Shown: positions 7,099 to 17,162, counted from the first letter of the stretch. The stretch: 64,000 nucleotides of DNA from Desulfovibrio sp. Huiquan2017 (GCF_017351175.1 NZ_JAFMPN010000002.1:1-64000); one strand, 5' to 3'. Made by a program: numbers and translations. Notes: a model not told the origin generated them from the letters alone.

Positions 7099-9584
7099 GG
7101 AACATGTCCCTGTTCAGGAAGACCGGTTTGGTCGCCTTCTGTCTGTTCGGGGTCATTTCGAGCCTGACCTCGGTTCTGACCGCCTGGACCTTGTACGGGT
7201 TGATGACCCGCGAATACGTCAGCAAGGGCACGGCCATCGCCCATTCCATCGCCGGGGCCAGCCAGGAAATCCTGCTCAACCGCGACGCGGCCACGGTCCA
7301 GTCCATGATCGACCAATATCTGGAGATCGAGGGCGTGGCTTACGTCTTCGTCACGGATGGCGAGGGACTGGTGGTCTCGCACACCTTTGTGCCCGAATTC
7401 CCGCCCATGCTGCGCGAGGTCCGGGGGCAAAAGCACGAAACGACCGTCACTTCGCTGGAAATCGCCCACTACGGGCGGGTCATCGACATCTGCGCGCCGA
7501 TCCTGGGCGGACTGGCGGGACATGTGCACGTGGGCATGGGCAAGGAACTGATCCTGACCTACTTCTGGAAAGTGGTCTTCAGGATGCAGGGGTTGCTTTT
7601 CATTATCTTCTGGGTGTGCGTGGGTATTCTCTACATGATGATGCGCCGCATATCCCGTCCCCTGGGGCAGTTGACGGACTACGCCCGCAAGCTGGCCGCC
7701 CACGACTTCTCCGCGACCATCGACATCCGCACCCGTGACGAACTGGCCGTGCTCGGCCGGGCCATGATGTCCATGGGCCAGGAACTGTCGCTGCTCTTTT
7801 CCGAGATGGAGAGCGAAGTGGACAAGGCCACCGCCGATCTGCGCGACCACATGGCCTATCTGGCGGCCATCATCGACAACCTGGCCGACGGGCTGCTGGT
7901 GGTGGACGTGAACGGGGCCGTGTCGGTCATCAATCCGGCCATGCGCGAGTTTTTCGGTCTGGGCGAGACCCCGTGCAAGGGCAGGTCCCCGGCCCGGCTC
8001 TTTCCCGAGGAGATCACGTCCATGGCGGACCGGATACGGCGCTGCACCGACGAGGTGCTGTCCGCCGAGATTCCCCTGACCCGGGGGCGGACCGGCAAGG
8101 CGGTGGGGTCGTCCATCTTCGCGGGGTCTCCGGCGGGCCAGTGCCTGGGCGGGGTCCTGCTGATCCGCGACATCACCCGCGAAAAGGAGCTGGATCAGCT
8201 CAAGACGGACTTCATCTCCACGGTTTCCCACGAGCTGCGCACACCGATGACCTCGGTGCTCGGCTTCTCCAAGATCATCCGCAAGAAGCTGGACAAGACT
8301 GTTTTCCCCCTGCTGACCGGGGTCGGGGACGTGGAGAAGCCCATCAACCAGGTGCGCGGCAATATGGACATCATCGTGGCCGAGGCCGAGCGGCTGACCG
8401 AATTGATCAACGACGTCCTGGACATCGCCCGCATGGAGGCCGGAGAGATTCATTGGCGGGACGAGAACGTGTCCGTGGTTTCGGTCCTGGAGCGCTCCAA
8501 AGAGGCCACGCGCGGCCTTTGGGAAGCCAAGGGGCTGGCCGTGGAGGTGGAGGCGGCGGACGGCCTGCCCGAGGTGCGCGGCGATCGCGACCGGCTGGTC
8601 CAGGTGGTGGTCAACCTCCTGTCCAACGCCGTCAAGTTCACCAAAGAGGGCCCCATATGCTGTTCGGCGGCGCTTGAGGGCGAGTACGTGCGCGTGTCCG
8701 TTCGAGATAACGGCTCGGGCATCGACCCGGCCGACCTGCGCCTGGTTTTCGACAAGTTCAAGCAGGTGGGCGACACCTTGACCGGCAAGCCCGAAGGGTC
8801 CGGCCTGGGACTGCCCATCTGCCGCCAGATCGTGGAGCGCCACGGCGGGACCATCCAGGCCGAGAGTGAGCCCGGCAAGGGCAGTGTTTTCTCCTTCACG
8901 CTTCCCGTGGTCAGGGAGACCGTCGAAGCGTCCCGGGAAGATGCGGAGCCGTCCCGCTGTCCGGTCTATTCGGGCGACGCCGCCTGGAAGGGCCGGGCCG
9001 CGCCCAAGGTCCTGGTCGTGGACGACGATCCCGCGCTCATAGAATACCTCTCCCAGGTCTTCGAAGAGCAGGGCTTTGCCGTGTGCGAGGCGCGCAACGG
9101 CCCGGAGGCCGTGGCTGCGGCGCGGTCCCTCCTGCCCGATCTGATCACCATGGACATCATGATGCCCGGCATGGACGGCCATCAGGTCATCGACCGGCTG
9201 CGGGCCATGCCCGAGACCCGGGACATCCCCATCCTGGTCATCTCCGCCCTGAGCGGAACCGGGGCCGGGGACATGGCCCTGCTCAAGCCCGTGGACGATG
9301 AGGCCGTGCTCGAGGCCGCCGGGACTTTGTTGCGGGGCAAGGCCTGCGGCGACGCCTGCATCGTGCTCGGCGAAAGCGGGGAGTGCGACCTGAACGGACT
9401 GCGCATCCTGTGCGCGGGCGAGGTCACCTTCGCTACAGCCGAGGAGTTCTGGCCTTTGGTGGAGGGCGGGTTCCGGGGCACGGTGTTCATCGCCGCCGAG
9501 GCCGTGGGCGGCGTGGAGCTGGAACGGCTGACCCGGCTCGGGGGCGTTTCGGTCATTCTCCTGCCGCCCTTTGCCGAGAACTGA
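7086..9584 (+). CDS. Hybrid sensor histidine kinase (HAMP-PAS-HisKA-HATPase-REC)
   Basis: About 832 residues. A first membrane helix lies near residues 15-40, a periplasmic sensor follows, and the second helix is near 165-185. Next come HAMP, a PAS domain ([20 protein letters not shown]), a HisKA H-box ([16 protein letters not shown]), an HATPase domain with [11 protein letters not shown] and [13 protein letters not shown], and a receiver domain with phospho-Asp in [14 protein letters not shown]. The receiver looks shortened: its conserved Lys-Pro (LLKPVDDEA) follows soon after the Thr/Ser position, and about 70 further residues match nothing I know. The ATG at 7086 follows AAGGCGG and overlaps the binding-protein gene; a GTG at 7077 is an alternative. 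The binding protein is the likely input. Confidence 0.9.
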   Translation: MAALRNMSLFRKTGLVAFCLFGVISSLTSVLTAWTLYGLMTREYVSKGTAIAHSIAGASQEILLNRDAATVQSMIDQYLEIEGVAYVFVTDGEGLVVSHTFVPEFPPMLREVRGQKHETTVTSLEIAHYGRVIDICAPILGGLAGHVHVGMGKELILTYFWKVVFRMQGLLFIIFWVCVGILYMMMRRISRPLGQLTDYARKLAAHDFSATIDIRTRDELAVLGRAMMSMGQELSLLFSEMESEVDKATADLRDHMAYLAAIIDNLADGLLVVDVNGAVSVINPAMREFFGLGETPCKGRSPARLFPEEITSMADRIRRCTDEVLSAEIPLTRGRTGKAVGSSIFAGSPAGQCLGGVLLIRDITREKELDQLKTDFISTVSHELRTPMTSVLGFSKIIRKKLDKTVFPLLTGVGDVEKPINQVRGNMDIIVAEAERLTELINDVLDIARMEAGEIHWRDENVSVVSVLERSKEATRGLWEAKGLAVEVEAADGLPEVRGDRDRLVQVVVNLLSNAVKFTKEGPICCSAALEGEYVRVSVRDNGSGIDPADLRLVFDKFKQVGDTLTGKPEGSGLGLPICRQIVERHGGTIQAESEPGKGSVFSFTLPVVRETVEASREDAEPSRCPVYSGDAAWKGRAAPKVLVVDDDPALIEYLSQVFEEQGFAVCEARNGPEAVAAARSLLPDLITMDIMMPGMDGHQVIDRLRAMPETRDIPILVISALSGTGAGDMALLKPVDDEAVLEAAGTLLRGKACGDACIVLGESGECDLNGLRILCAGEVTFATAEEFWPLVEGGFRGTVFIAAEAVGGVELERLTRLGGVSVILLPPFAEN

Positions 9585-9699
9585 CCCGGGCCTTTGTGTT
9601 ATTCCAATTGCGAGACCCTGGTCTCTTGTGGCATGATCGTGTGCGTAGTGGGAAAGATTGAATGTCGTTTCAACCGGTTTGTTCAAGGAGAGATGACCA

Positions 9700-10080
9700 A
9701 TGGCCAAGAAAATCCTCATTGTTGATGACGAGGTTCACATCAAAATGTTGCTTGAGCAGACGCTTGAGGAGCTTGAGGACGAATTCGAAGTGGACCTGTA
9801 CACGGCCTCGGACGGAGAGGAAGGGCTGGAGTTCATCCGGAGCAAACGTCCGGACCTGGTTTTTCTCGACATCATGATGCCCAAAATGAACGGCTACGAG
9901 GTCTGCCGGGTTATCAAGGACGATCCCTCCCTTCATGACGTGAAGATCATCCTGCTCACGGCCAAGGGGCAGGAAGTGGACCGCAAGCAGGGGTTGGAGC
10001 TGGGGGCCATGATGTACATGACCAAGCCGTTCGATCCCGACGAGATCCTGCGCGTTTCCAAGGAACTGCTCGAACTGTAG
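9700..10080 (+). CDS. Single-domain (CheY-like) response regulator
   Basis: 126 residues forming one receiver domain: acidic pair in ILIVDDE, phospho-acceptor Asp in LVFLDIMMPKMNG, switch Thr in ILLTAKG and Lys in MTKPFDPDE. There is no output domain. A strong ribosome-binding site (AAGGAGA) precedes the ATG. It lies between the hybrid kinase and the HD-GYP protein, 31 bp from the latter, so it probably relays phosphate within this cascade. It does not look like the flagellar-motor CheY specifically. Confidence 0.92.
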   Translation: MAKKILIVDDEVHIKMLLEQTLEELEDEFEVDLYTASDGEEGLEFIRSKRPDLVFLDIMMPKMNGYEVCRVIKDDPSLHDVKIILLTAKGQEVDRKQGLELGAMMYMTKPFDPDEILRVSKELLEL

Positions 10081-10111
10081 CCGGAGCTGTTCACGCGTCA
10101 ATTTTTCCCGC

Positions 10112-11851
10112 ATGACCCCTTTGAAAAAATACATACGTCCCGGCGTATTGCGTAACATTTTGCGCAAAGCCGCCGAAATGGCCGGAGGCCGCTGTTCCCT
10201 GGCCATCAGCTTTGAGGGCGAGGTCGTCATCGTCGAAGGGGCGGCTTCGGCCAAGGCCTTTGACAGGAAAGGCCCCGGGGTGGTCAGCGCTCCGATTCAT
10301 TTCGACGAGGTCCATTCGGGCCGTTTACTCATGCGCCCGGACGGGCCCGAGGAGTCGGTCGAGTATTCCCGGCTTCTTGATTTCGTGACCTATTCCATCC
10401 AGGAACTGGTGGATATGGAGCGGGCCCGGCGGTCCATTGCCGAAGAGGCCCTGGCCAAATACCGCGAACTGGCTCTGTTCCATCGTTCGGTGCCGAACAT
10501 CAACGCTTCCCTGCACATGCGCGACGTGGTCAACGCGCTCATCGACGAGTGTCGGCTGGAGAATTATCCCGGCGAACTGGGCATGATCTTCCTGCTGGAA
10601 CCTTCGCGCAAGGTCTTTCGGCTGGCCGTGCAGTTCGGCTTTCCCTTCGGAACCTACCTGCAGCCCATGGTGGACAGCGATCTGTTCCAGGAGGTGGCCG
10701 CTTCGGGCCGAGGGGAGATCGTCAACGACCTGGACAAGGACGCCCGTTGGGAAAACGAGCTGCCCGGCTTGGGCTCCATGATCCTCATTCCCATCAATTC
10801 GCCCAACCGGTGCGAGGGCGTGCTTATCCTTGCTTCCCGGAGCACCGGGATTTTCGAGGCCGCCCACCGACGCAGCCTGTCCACGCTGGCCTCGGTGGCG
10901 GGCATTTCGGTATCCAACGCCTTCAACTTCGAGGGCGTCCAGAAGCTCATGAGCGCCATCCTCCAGGCCCTGGCCGAAGCCATCGATGCTCGGGATCCGT
11001 ACACGGCTGGGCATTCCGAGCGCGTGGCCCATCTGGCCGTGGCCTTCGCCCACGCCTTGAACGAGGCCGGGGGGTACCGGAGCGAGCTGTTCAGCGACGA
11101 CGAGCTGCGCGAGATTTACTACGCGGGCGTCCTGCACGACGTGGGCAAGATCGGCATCAAGGAGGACGTCCTGACCAAGCGCACCCGGCTGCCCGAGCGG
11201 CGCATGGACGTCATCCGGGCGAGGTTTCAGCTTTTGGGGCAGTTCGACGACTTCGACTGGGGACAGGCCTTCGAATATCTGAGCGAGGTGAACAAGGCCA
11301 TGGTCCCGGACGCCTCCGCCCTGGAGTTCGTCCGCAAGCTCGGCGGCCGGGTCATGCACCGGAACGGGACCGATCTGCGCTATCTTTACGACGACGAACT
11401 GGAGAACCTGCTCCTGGCCTACGGCAATCTCACCAAGGACGAGCGCCGGGAGATCCAGCGCCATCCGGCCGAGAGCGAACGCATCCTCCAGCACATTCCC
11501 ATGCAGGATAATTTCAGCCATCTCCTGACCATCATCCGCCAGCACCATGAGCGCATGGACGGCTCGGGCTATCCTGACGGGATCAAGGGCGAGGACATTC
11601 TGCCCCAAAGCCGCCTCATGGCCATCGTGGACATCTACGACGCGGTTACCCAGGAGCGCCACTACAAGCCCGCCTACACCCGCAGCGAGGCCATGAAAAT
11701 CCTTCGAGGGGAAGTGGAAGAGGGCAAGCTGGACATAGAGTTGACGGAGTTTTTCCTGAACAACATCGAGAACATCGAGTTGCTTTCCGAACAGGTCAAG
11801 GTAACCCGGGCCACACACCTGTCGGCCCTGGGCAATCTGTCCAGCCTCTAA
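10112..11851 (+). CDS. GAF and HD-GYP domain protein (probable cyclic-di-GMP phosphodiesterase)
   Basis: 579 residues. An N-terminal region of about 120 residues precedes a GAF-like domain (about 125-275, around NASLHMRDVVNALIDECRLE). The HD-GYP domain holds the metal-binding LHDVGKIG (H342-D343) and the signature HHERMDGSGYPDG (478-490). HD-GYP enzymes hydrolyse cyclic-di-GMP. The gap between the HD and HHE motifs is about 135 residues, some 70-90 longer than usual, and the inserted part (about 362-440) matches nothing I recognise. It closes the run binding protein, hybrid kinase, receiver, so cyclic-di-GMP turnover is the likely output. Confidence 0.88.
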   Translation: MTPLKKYIRPGVLRNILRKAAEMAGGRCSLAISFEGEVVIVEGAASAKAFDRKGPGVVSAPIHFDEVHSGRLLMRPDGPEESVEYSRLLDFVTYSIQELVDMERARRSIAEEALAKYRELALFHRSVPNINASLHMRDVVNALIDECRLENYPGELGMIFLLEPSRKVFRLAVQFGFPFGTYLQPMVDSDLFQEVAASGRGEIVNDLDKDARWENELPGLGSMILIPINSPNRCEGVLILASRSTGIFEAAHRRSLSTLASVAGISVSNAFNFEGVQKLMSAILQALAEAIDARDPYTAGHSERVAHLAVAFAHALNEAGGYRSELFSDDELREIYYAGVLHDVGKIGIKEDVLTKRTRLPERRMDVIRARFQLLGQFDDFDWGQAFEYLSEVNKAMVPDASALEFVRKLGGRVMHRNGTDLRYLYDDELENLLLAYGNLTKDERREIQRHPAESERILQHIPMQDNFSHLLTIIRQHHERMDGSGYPDGIKGEDILPQSRLMAIVDIYDAVTQERHYKPAYTRSEAMKILRGEVEEGKLDIELTEFFLNNIENIELLSEQVKVTRATHLSALGNLSSL

Positions 11852-11873
11852 TCGGGGCCATTCCTCAGGACAT

Positions 11874-13463
11874 TCAGCGCACCGGGCGCTCGGCGATGAC
11901 GGACAGGGGCAACTGCCCCTGGGCGAACAGGGCCTTGCAGAAGAGCGGCAGGTCCAGCCGCCACTCACGGCGTAGTTCGGTCAGTTCGTGCAGGCCGAGG
12001 ATGGGCATGGTTCGATGCCCCGGGGCCAGGCGGATGAGCCGCACTTCGGACAAGCCCTCTTCCCGGGTGAATCCGGCCCGGTCCAGAATATCCAGACACT
12101 GGTCCTGGTTTAATCCTTCCAGGGCCATCTCGGTGTCGATGCGGGCCAGGGCCGCCCGGCGCAGGCCGCGCGCGTGGTACACCAGCCGGTCCATGTCGTT
12201 TTCCAGATACTCCAACTCGTCCAGGAGATGCTCGGAGAAGGCCAGCCAGCCCGCCGTGAACACGGGGTTGGTCGATTGCCTCAACCACGGGTCGGGATGG
12301 GCGCGGCGCTGGGAGTCGAGCAGGTGCCGGCCGGGATAGGTCTGGGCCGCCGCCAGGAAGGGGAATTCGCGGCGCATGCGGGCCAGGTGGGCCGGGGTGT
12401 CGCGGAAGCGGTTGCCGGAAAATATCTGCGGGTTGACGTAGCAGCGGGACGGCTCGTTTTCCCAGGCACCGAGCACCGGATCGTGGTGGATGGGGCGCAG
12501 GGTGGAGGCCATGTGTCGAGGCTGGGGTTCGATGCGCAGGCCGGAATCGGTGAACACGCCCGCCAGCGGCCCTTCCTGCACGAAGGCGCGCAGGCGGTGA
12601 ATCTCGCGGACGAGCAGGTCCAGGGGCTCCAGCCCATCCGTGGGCGGTCCTTCGTATCCCTCGTACAGTTCCCGCCATGACCCGCCGCCTATTTCGGCTT
12701 GCACCCGGTGCAGGGAGGTCAGCCGGGCCTCGAATTCGGTCTCGGCCAGGTCGCGCAGCTCGACGACGGATCGCTTGGTTCCCAGGACGTGCTCGGCCGT
12801 ATAGCGGAAGTCGGGCCCGTCAGGATCGGGAATTTCCGGTCGCGAAGTGACGAAGCGGTCGTAGTCTCGCAGGGAAGCCAGGGTCTCGGCCAGGAAGCGG
12901 GGGGCCTTGCCCGCCCGGCCCAGCTCCTGACCGCTCAGTTCGGTCAGATAGCGCGCGCAGTCCCGGATCATGGTCTGGGAGGCGGCCCGGCTTGCCGCAC
13001 TGGCGGCCTCGATGTTTTCGGTGGCGTGGGCGAGCAGGCCGGGGACGGCCTTGAGGCGGCTGATGAACCGCTTTTGCCGGGTGCGTTCGTTCTTGGCGGG
13101 CAGGTCGGCGGCCTGCTCCAGGCCGGTGAAGGCCACCTGGAGATATAGTTCCGGGGCATGCTCCCAGGCGCGTATGCCGTCCAGTTCGGCGATGGCCCCG
13201 CTCGCGTTCATGGCCAGGGCCAGGGCCCGGGCCCGACCCGGCTGGTCCGGGGCATTGTCCGCCTCGGCCAGGAAATTCCCGCGGAAGGTTTCGAGCGCGG
13301 CCACATGGCCGGGGATGGAACGGCCCGAGAGGTCGTCCAGCCGGTCCAGCCACTTGGAGGCGTCGGTTACCGGCGGCATGAGCGGGAAGGCGCCCGAGGC
13401 GCACATGACGGGGAAGTGCTTGGCCAGGTAGGCGAAGAACTTTTTGGCAATTCCGGATTTCAT
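11874..13463 (-). CDS. DUF885 family protein
   Basis: 529 residues, mostly helical. The QKRFISRLK stretch and the TAGWLAFSEHLLDELEYLEN segment correspond to the conserved GWA-x-Y-x-E-x-L region of DUF885, whose members are distant relatives of zinc metallopeptidases. The classical HExxH motif is absent, so peptidase activity is uncertain. No signal peptide is obvious. It follows cheV on the same strand with a 27-bp gap, which suggests co-transcription, but I know of no functional link to chemotaxis. Confidence 0.7.
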   Translation of the reverse strand: MKSGIAKKFFAYLAKHFPVMCASGAFPLMPPVTDASKWLDRLDDLSGRSIPGHVAALETFRGNFLAEADNAPDQPGRARALALAMNASGAIAELDGIRAWEHAPELYLQVAFTGLEQAADLPAKNERTRQKRFISRLKAVPGLLAHATENIEAASAASRAASQTMIRDCARYLTELSGQELGRAGKAPRFLAETLASLRDYDRFVTSRPEIPDPDGPDFRYTAEHVLGTKRSVVELRDLAETEFEARLTSLHRVQAEIGGGSWRELYEGYEGPPTDGLEPLDLLVREIHRLRAFVQEGPLAGVFTDSGLRIEPQPRHMASTLRPIHHDPVLGAWENEPSRCYVNPQIFSGNRFRDTPAHLARMRREFPFLAAAQTYPGRHLLDSQRRAHPDPWLRQSTNPVFTAGWLAFSEHLLDELEYLENDMDRLVYHARGLRRAALARIDTEMALEGLNQDQCLDILDRAGFTREEGLSEVRLIRLAPGHRTMPILGLHELTELRREWRLDLPLFCKALFAQGQLPLSVIAERPVR

Positions 13464-13490
13464 GATGTTCTTTGCCTTTGGGGGTGTCGC

Positions 13491-14444
13491 CTAGTCCGCC
13501 TGCTCTTCGAGCAGTTTCAGGGCGCGGGGGGCGAGTTCGCCCAGTTCGGCCTTGGACACCTGGGCGTCCGCGCCCACGGCGATGCCCTTGTGGTGCAGGG
13601 TTTCGGTGATGATGGAGGAGCAGAGGACGACCGGCAGATGCCGGAGGTCGGGGTCTTCCTTGATGCGTCTGGTCAGGGTGTGCCCGTCCATGGAGGGCAT
13701 CTCGATGTCCGTGATAACCAAATTCACGTAGCCGCTCAGGGGACGTCCTTCGGCCTTGGCCCGTTCCTTGAGGTTGAGCAGGTACTGCATGGCCAGTTCG
13801 CCGTTTTCCTCGGCGTGGACCTTGAATCCGGCCGCGTTCAGAATGTTGGCGATCATCTTGCGCGCCATGGTCGAGTCGTCCGCCAGGAGCACCCGGTATT
13901 CCTTGTGGGCGGCGGCCTTGCGGACCGCTTCCGTGGGTTCCATGTCCGGTTCGCTCTCGGGGTTCAGGTCCATGCAGATCTTTTCCATGTCCAGGATGAA
14001 GGTGATCCGCCCGGCGATCTTGACCACGCCGGTGATGGAATTGACCGTCAGGGAGGAAACGTACTTGGTCGGCGCCTCGACCTCCTGCCATCCGATGCGG
14101 TGGATGCGGGTCACGCCCGAGACCAGGAAGGCGCTCTTGGTCCGGTTGAACTCGGTGACGATGACCTTGGGCGGCTCCTTTTCGGAACGCTCCTTGTGCA
14201 GCCACCCGGCCAGGTCGATGAGCGGGATGATTTCGCTGCGCAGATTGAAGGCGCCGAGCACCGCCGGGTGCGACGCCTCGGGCATCTCGGTCAGCTCGGG
14301 CATCTGAAGGATCTCCAGAACCTTGGCCACGTTGATGCCGTAATAGCCCCGGTAGCCGCCATTCAGGCGCGATTCATCGAGATAGAATTCGACGATTTCG
14401 AGTTCGTTGGTGCCCGACTCCAGCAGGATTTTGTTTTCACTCAT
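13491..14444 (-). CDS. cheV: Chemotaxis protein CheV (CheW-receiver fusion)
   Basis: 317 residues. An N-terminal CheW-like domain (about 1-165, with FYLDESRLNGGYRGYYGINV and GAFNLRSEIIPLIDLAGWL) is followed by a receiver domain (about 185-315: VLLADDSTMARKMI, phospho-Asp in LVITDIEMPSMDGH, Lys in VSKAELGE). CheV couples chemoreceptors to CheA and adapts through phosphorylation. The start at 14444 (MSENKILLESG) follows GGAGAGG; a longer open frame upstream has no homology. No other chemotaxis core gene is adjacent. Confidence 0.93.
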   Translation of the reverse strand: MSENKILLESGTNELEIVEFYLDESRLNGGYRGYYGINVAKVLEILQMPELTEMPEASHPAVLGAFNLRSEIIPLIDLAGWLHKERSEKEPPKVIVTEFNRTKSAFLVSGVTRIHRIGWQEVEAPTKYVSSLTVNSITGVVKIAGRITFILDMEKICMDLNPESEPDMEPTEAVRKAAAHKEYRVLLADDSTMARKMIANILNAAGFKVHAEENGELAMQYLLNLKERAKAEGRPLSGYVNLVITDIEMPSMDGHTLTRRIKEDPDLRHLPVVLCSSIITETLHHKGIAVGADAQVSKAELGELAPRALKLLEEQAD

Positions 14445-14560
14445 GAACTGGCCTCTCCAGGGGACCGTTGCGGAACCGATGGTACGGTGACCTTGAACAT
14501 ATACAAGGGGTTTGCCGGGCGCAACCCCGGGCATGAGGCAAATTGCGGCCGAATGTCCGC

Positions 14561-14630
14561 TGCTGATTCCCGCCGATGCCGCACTTTTTGATCTTGTCGT
14601 GGATGGCCAGGCGGGCGAGTCCGCAGCCGG
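14561..14630 (-). pseudogene. Short remnant resembling the C-terminal helix-turn-helix end of an NtrC-type regulator
   Basis: On the minus strand this stretch can be read LARLAIHDKIKKCGIGGNQ. The end of the intact NtrC-type regulator at 17400-18776 reads ISRRAIHYKIKKYGIGSGES. The nucleotide match is also strong by eye. The frame is open for only about 25 codons with no gene before it, so it looks like a scrap of a duplicated or replaced regulator gene upstream of cheV. This is an alignment by eye only. Confidence 0.4.
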
Positions 14631-14696
14631 GAATGTTGATTCAACAACTGGGGGCAACCGGTTCTGTCGATGCGGCCGGAATGGGGCCGGGCGATC

Positions 14697-17162
14697 CTAG
14701 AAGACCCACCTCAGGGTGCCGGTGAAGGAGTGGTTGTTCACGTATTCGTCGTAGGCGCCGGCGTAGCCCAGGGTGAAGGCCATGTCGCCTTTGGTCAGGG
14801 TCATGCCCGTTTCGGCGGTCAGGCGGTTCTCGCCGGTTTCCGTGGTCACATCGGCCGATGCGCTCGCCAGCCGCTGGCGCACGGTGAAGTCCGCGCCGGT
14901 CAGGGTGTGGACCAATCCCGCCCCGACGTAGGGGGTCAGGGCCACGCCGTGCACATCGAGGGCGTCGTGGGTGGCGCGCACGCCCAGCACGACCTCGGTG
15001 ATGATCTCGTTCAGGGTGTCGTAGGCGACCGCGTTGATGGCCCCGTCCTCCTCGAATTCCTCGCGATAGAGCCAGGACAGGTTGAGTCCGGCCCGGGGGG
15101 CGAAGGTCCAGTTCTCGACCGGACGCCAGTCGTACACGGCCAGGAATCGGTCGGAGACCAGCCAGGAATCGTAGTCCGCTTCGGCGGTCTGGTTAAGGCC
15201 CGCCGCGCGGCGGGAGTCGTGGTCGGTGTAGGTGGCGGTCAGGGTGTCGGTGAACTTCCAGTCGCCCATGCGATAGCCGCCGTACACGCCGAGGGTATAC
15301 AGGTACTGGTTTTCATCGTCGCTGGTGCCGTAGGCGTTGTCCGTGAAGGACAGGTCCACCGTGCCGAATCCGGCCATGGCCCCGAGCACCAGGGCGTCGC
15401 CGAAGATGCGGTCCACCCCGCCCTCGAACCCGGTCAGCATGGCGTCGTAACCGGCCGTGCGGCCGTCCCTGTCGCGAGAGATGGCGGTGACCACGGGCTG
15501 CAGGTAGACGGACCACGGCTTATCCTCGGTGCGGCTGTCGAGCAGTCCGGACATGGACCCGTTGGCGGCGACCAGGATTTCATCATCGTTGTCCCCGGCC
15601 TCGGCCAGCAGGGTCAGGCCGCGCGTCCCGGCTGCGTCCGCGAAGGCCCGGGCCGAGGCCAGGGTTGCGGTGGCCCCCAGTGCGGCGTTGTCGTCCGCCG
15701 GGGTGAACGTGGTGGTGGCCGTGACCGTGCCCGCGCCGGGGTTGGTGTTCACGTTCACGGTGAAGTCCGGGTTGACGCCGGTGGCGGTGTAGCCCGCCCC
15801 TGTGGTCAGGGTCCCGGCGCTCAGGATCGTGGTCGTGGTCCCCAGGTTCGCCGCCGAGGGGTCGATGCGCAGCGCGCCGTCCAGGGTGGCCGTGCCGGTG
15901 GCGGTCAGCCTGCTGGAGGTGGGCAGCGACAGGATAGCCCCGGAGGAAAGGTTGATATTCGTGACGGGGTTGGTGATGCCCCCGGTCAGGTCGAGCTTGC
16001 CGCCGGTAACGTTCATGGTGCCGATGGTGGCGGCGATGGGGTTGGAGACGGTCCAGGTGCCGGAGTCGGTTTTGCTCAGCGTATCCCAGGTGCCGGTGAC
16101 GTCGAAGTCGACGGCGCCTTGTCCGTCGAGGAAAAGGTTGGGGCTGCCGGCGGTGCCGTATACTTGGCCTCCGAGAATCCGCGTGCCTGTCTGGAGGTGG
16201 ACGTCGCCACCCTCGGCATAAACGGCATAGGCCGTGCCGCCGCCTTGTGCCGCAGCCTTTATGATGCCGGTGTTGTAGAGGGATGCACCTGAATCCATGA
16301 ATGCAGCCAGGGCGTCCCCCGACCCGTAGGCCATGGCCGACAACCGGGAGGCGTTGTGGAACGTGGCGTTCCGCGAAATGTAAGCGCCCTGCGCCTGCCC
16401 CGTACCGTATGTCATGGCTTCTATGGTGCCGGTGTTGTGTATGGTGTTGCGGTATGTCGCGGACCCCGAGGACAGGACTCCCCTTGCAAAACCTCCGCCA
16501 TAGGTTATGCTTGTAATTCTCCCGGAATTGTATGTGTCGAGATTGTGATAGGAATTGATTCCCTCTGTATAGCCGCTATAAGCGATACAGGTCACCGTCC
16601 CGGAGTTGATCAGGGTCGATCTTTCGCCGGAAAGGTCTACCACTTGTATCCCCACGGCGTAGGTGGCATCGTTGGCGAGCAATGTGATGCTGCCCGAATT
16701 GACCGTGTAATTCTGGTCACCCTGGTTGTACAGCCCTCTTAAATATAGCGGGCCGGAGGTCACGCCCGTGATGCTTCCCCGGTTGATCATGGACACCATG
16801 TCCGTCGTCCCCTCATAGCGCATGGCGAAGAGTATATGACTGCCGCTTGGGATGGAGCCGGACAGGTCGATGGTACCCAGGTTGGTGATCTCCGCCGCGC
16901 CATTCGCCTGGATGCCTCCTTCCCGATACAGATTCCCGCCGCCGTAAGAAGTCGGACTTAGCGTCCAGGTGCCCTTCAGGGTTCCCGTGTTGGTGATGGT
17001 GCCGTTGCCGTCGATTATCCAGGTATTGCCATCCGTGAAGTCGTAGCTTTCCGCATTGGCAATGGCGGGCGGGGAGAGGAAAAGGACGATAAATAGGGCC
17101 AGGGCCCAAACCCGGCGTGCGGCTTCGGATAGCGGGGGCGTCTTGGTCTTGGCGGGGGGCAT
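14697..17162 (-). CDS. Autotransporter outer-membrane protein (type Va secretion)
   Basis: About 821 residues from the ATG at 17162, which follows an A/G-rich stretch; an in-frame start at 17207 would add 15 residues. A long N-terminal signal peptide ends near ANAES. The passenger (about 45-520) has repeated NSGTIT/NTGTI-like strands typical of a right-handed beta-helix. The last 270 or so residues form the autotransporter beta-barrel (GFEGGVDRIFGDALVLGAMA, FAPRAGLNLSWLYREE, AYVGAGLVHT-like strands) and end in LRWVF with a terminal phenylalanine. No serine-protease motif is seen in the passenger, so adhesion is more likely than proteolysis. The neighbouring two-component pair might control it, but nothing shows this. 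Confidence 0.87.
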   Translation of the reverse strand: MPPAKTKTPPLSEAARRVWALALFIVLFLSPPAIANAESYDFTDGNTWIIDGNGTITNTGTLKGTWTLSPTSYGGGNLYREGGIQANGAAEITNLGTIDLSGSIPSGSHILFAMRYEGTTDMVSMINRGSITGVTSGPLYLRGLYNQGDQNYTVNSGSITLLANDATYAVGIQVVDLSGERSTLINSGTVTCIAYSGYTEGINSYHNLDTYNSGRITSITYGGGFARGVLSSGSATYRNTIHNTGTIEAMTYGTGQAQGAYISRNATFHNASRLSAMAYGSGDALAAFMDSGASLYNTGIIKAAAQGGGTAYAVYAEGGDVHLQTGTRILGGQVYGTAGSPNLFLDGQGAVDFDVTGTWDTLSKTDSGTWTVSNPIAATIGTMNVTGGKLDLTGGITNPVTNINLSSGAILSLPTSSRLTATGTATLDGALRIDPSAANLGTTTTILSAGTLTTGAGYTATGVNPDFTVNVNTNPGAGTVTATTTFTPADDNAALGATATLASARAFADAAGTRGLTLLAEAGDNDDEILVAANGSMSGLLDSRTEDKPWSVYLQPVVTAISRDRDGRTAGYDAMLTGFEGGVDRIFGDALVLGAMAGFGTVDLSFTDNAYGTSDDENQYLYTLGVYGGYRMGDWKFTDTLTATYTDHDSRRAAGLNQTAEADYDSWLVSDRFLAVYDWRPVENWTFAPRAGLNLSWLYREEFEEDGAINAVAYDTLNEIITEVVLGVRATHDALDVHGVALTPYVGAGLVHTLTGADFTVRQRLASASADVTTETGENRLTAETGMTLTKGDMAFTLGYAGAYDEYVNNHSFTGTLRWVF

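Noticed and set aside
7026-9719. Minus-strand open frame of about 900 codons opposite the hybrid kinase
   Set aside because: Antisense shadow; the plus-strand kinase domains are unambiguous.
11874-13463. DUF885 protein as an active zinc peptidase
   Set aside because: No HExxH motif is visible, so the enzymatic call was not made.
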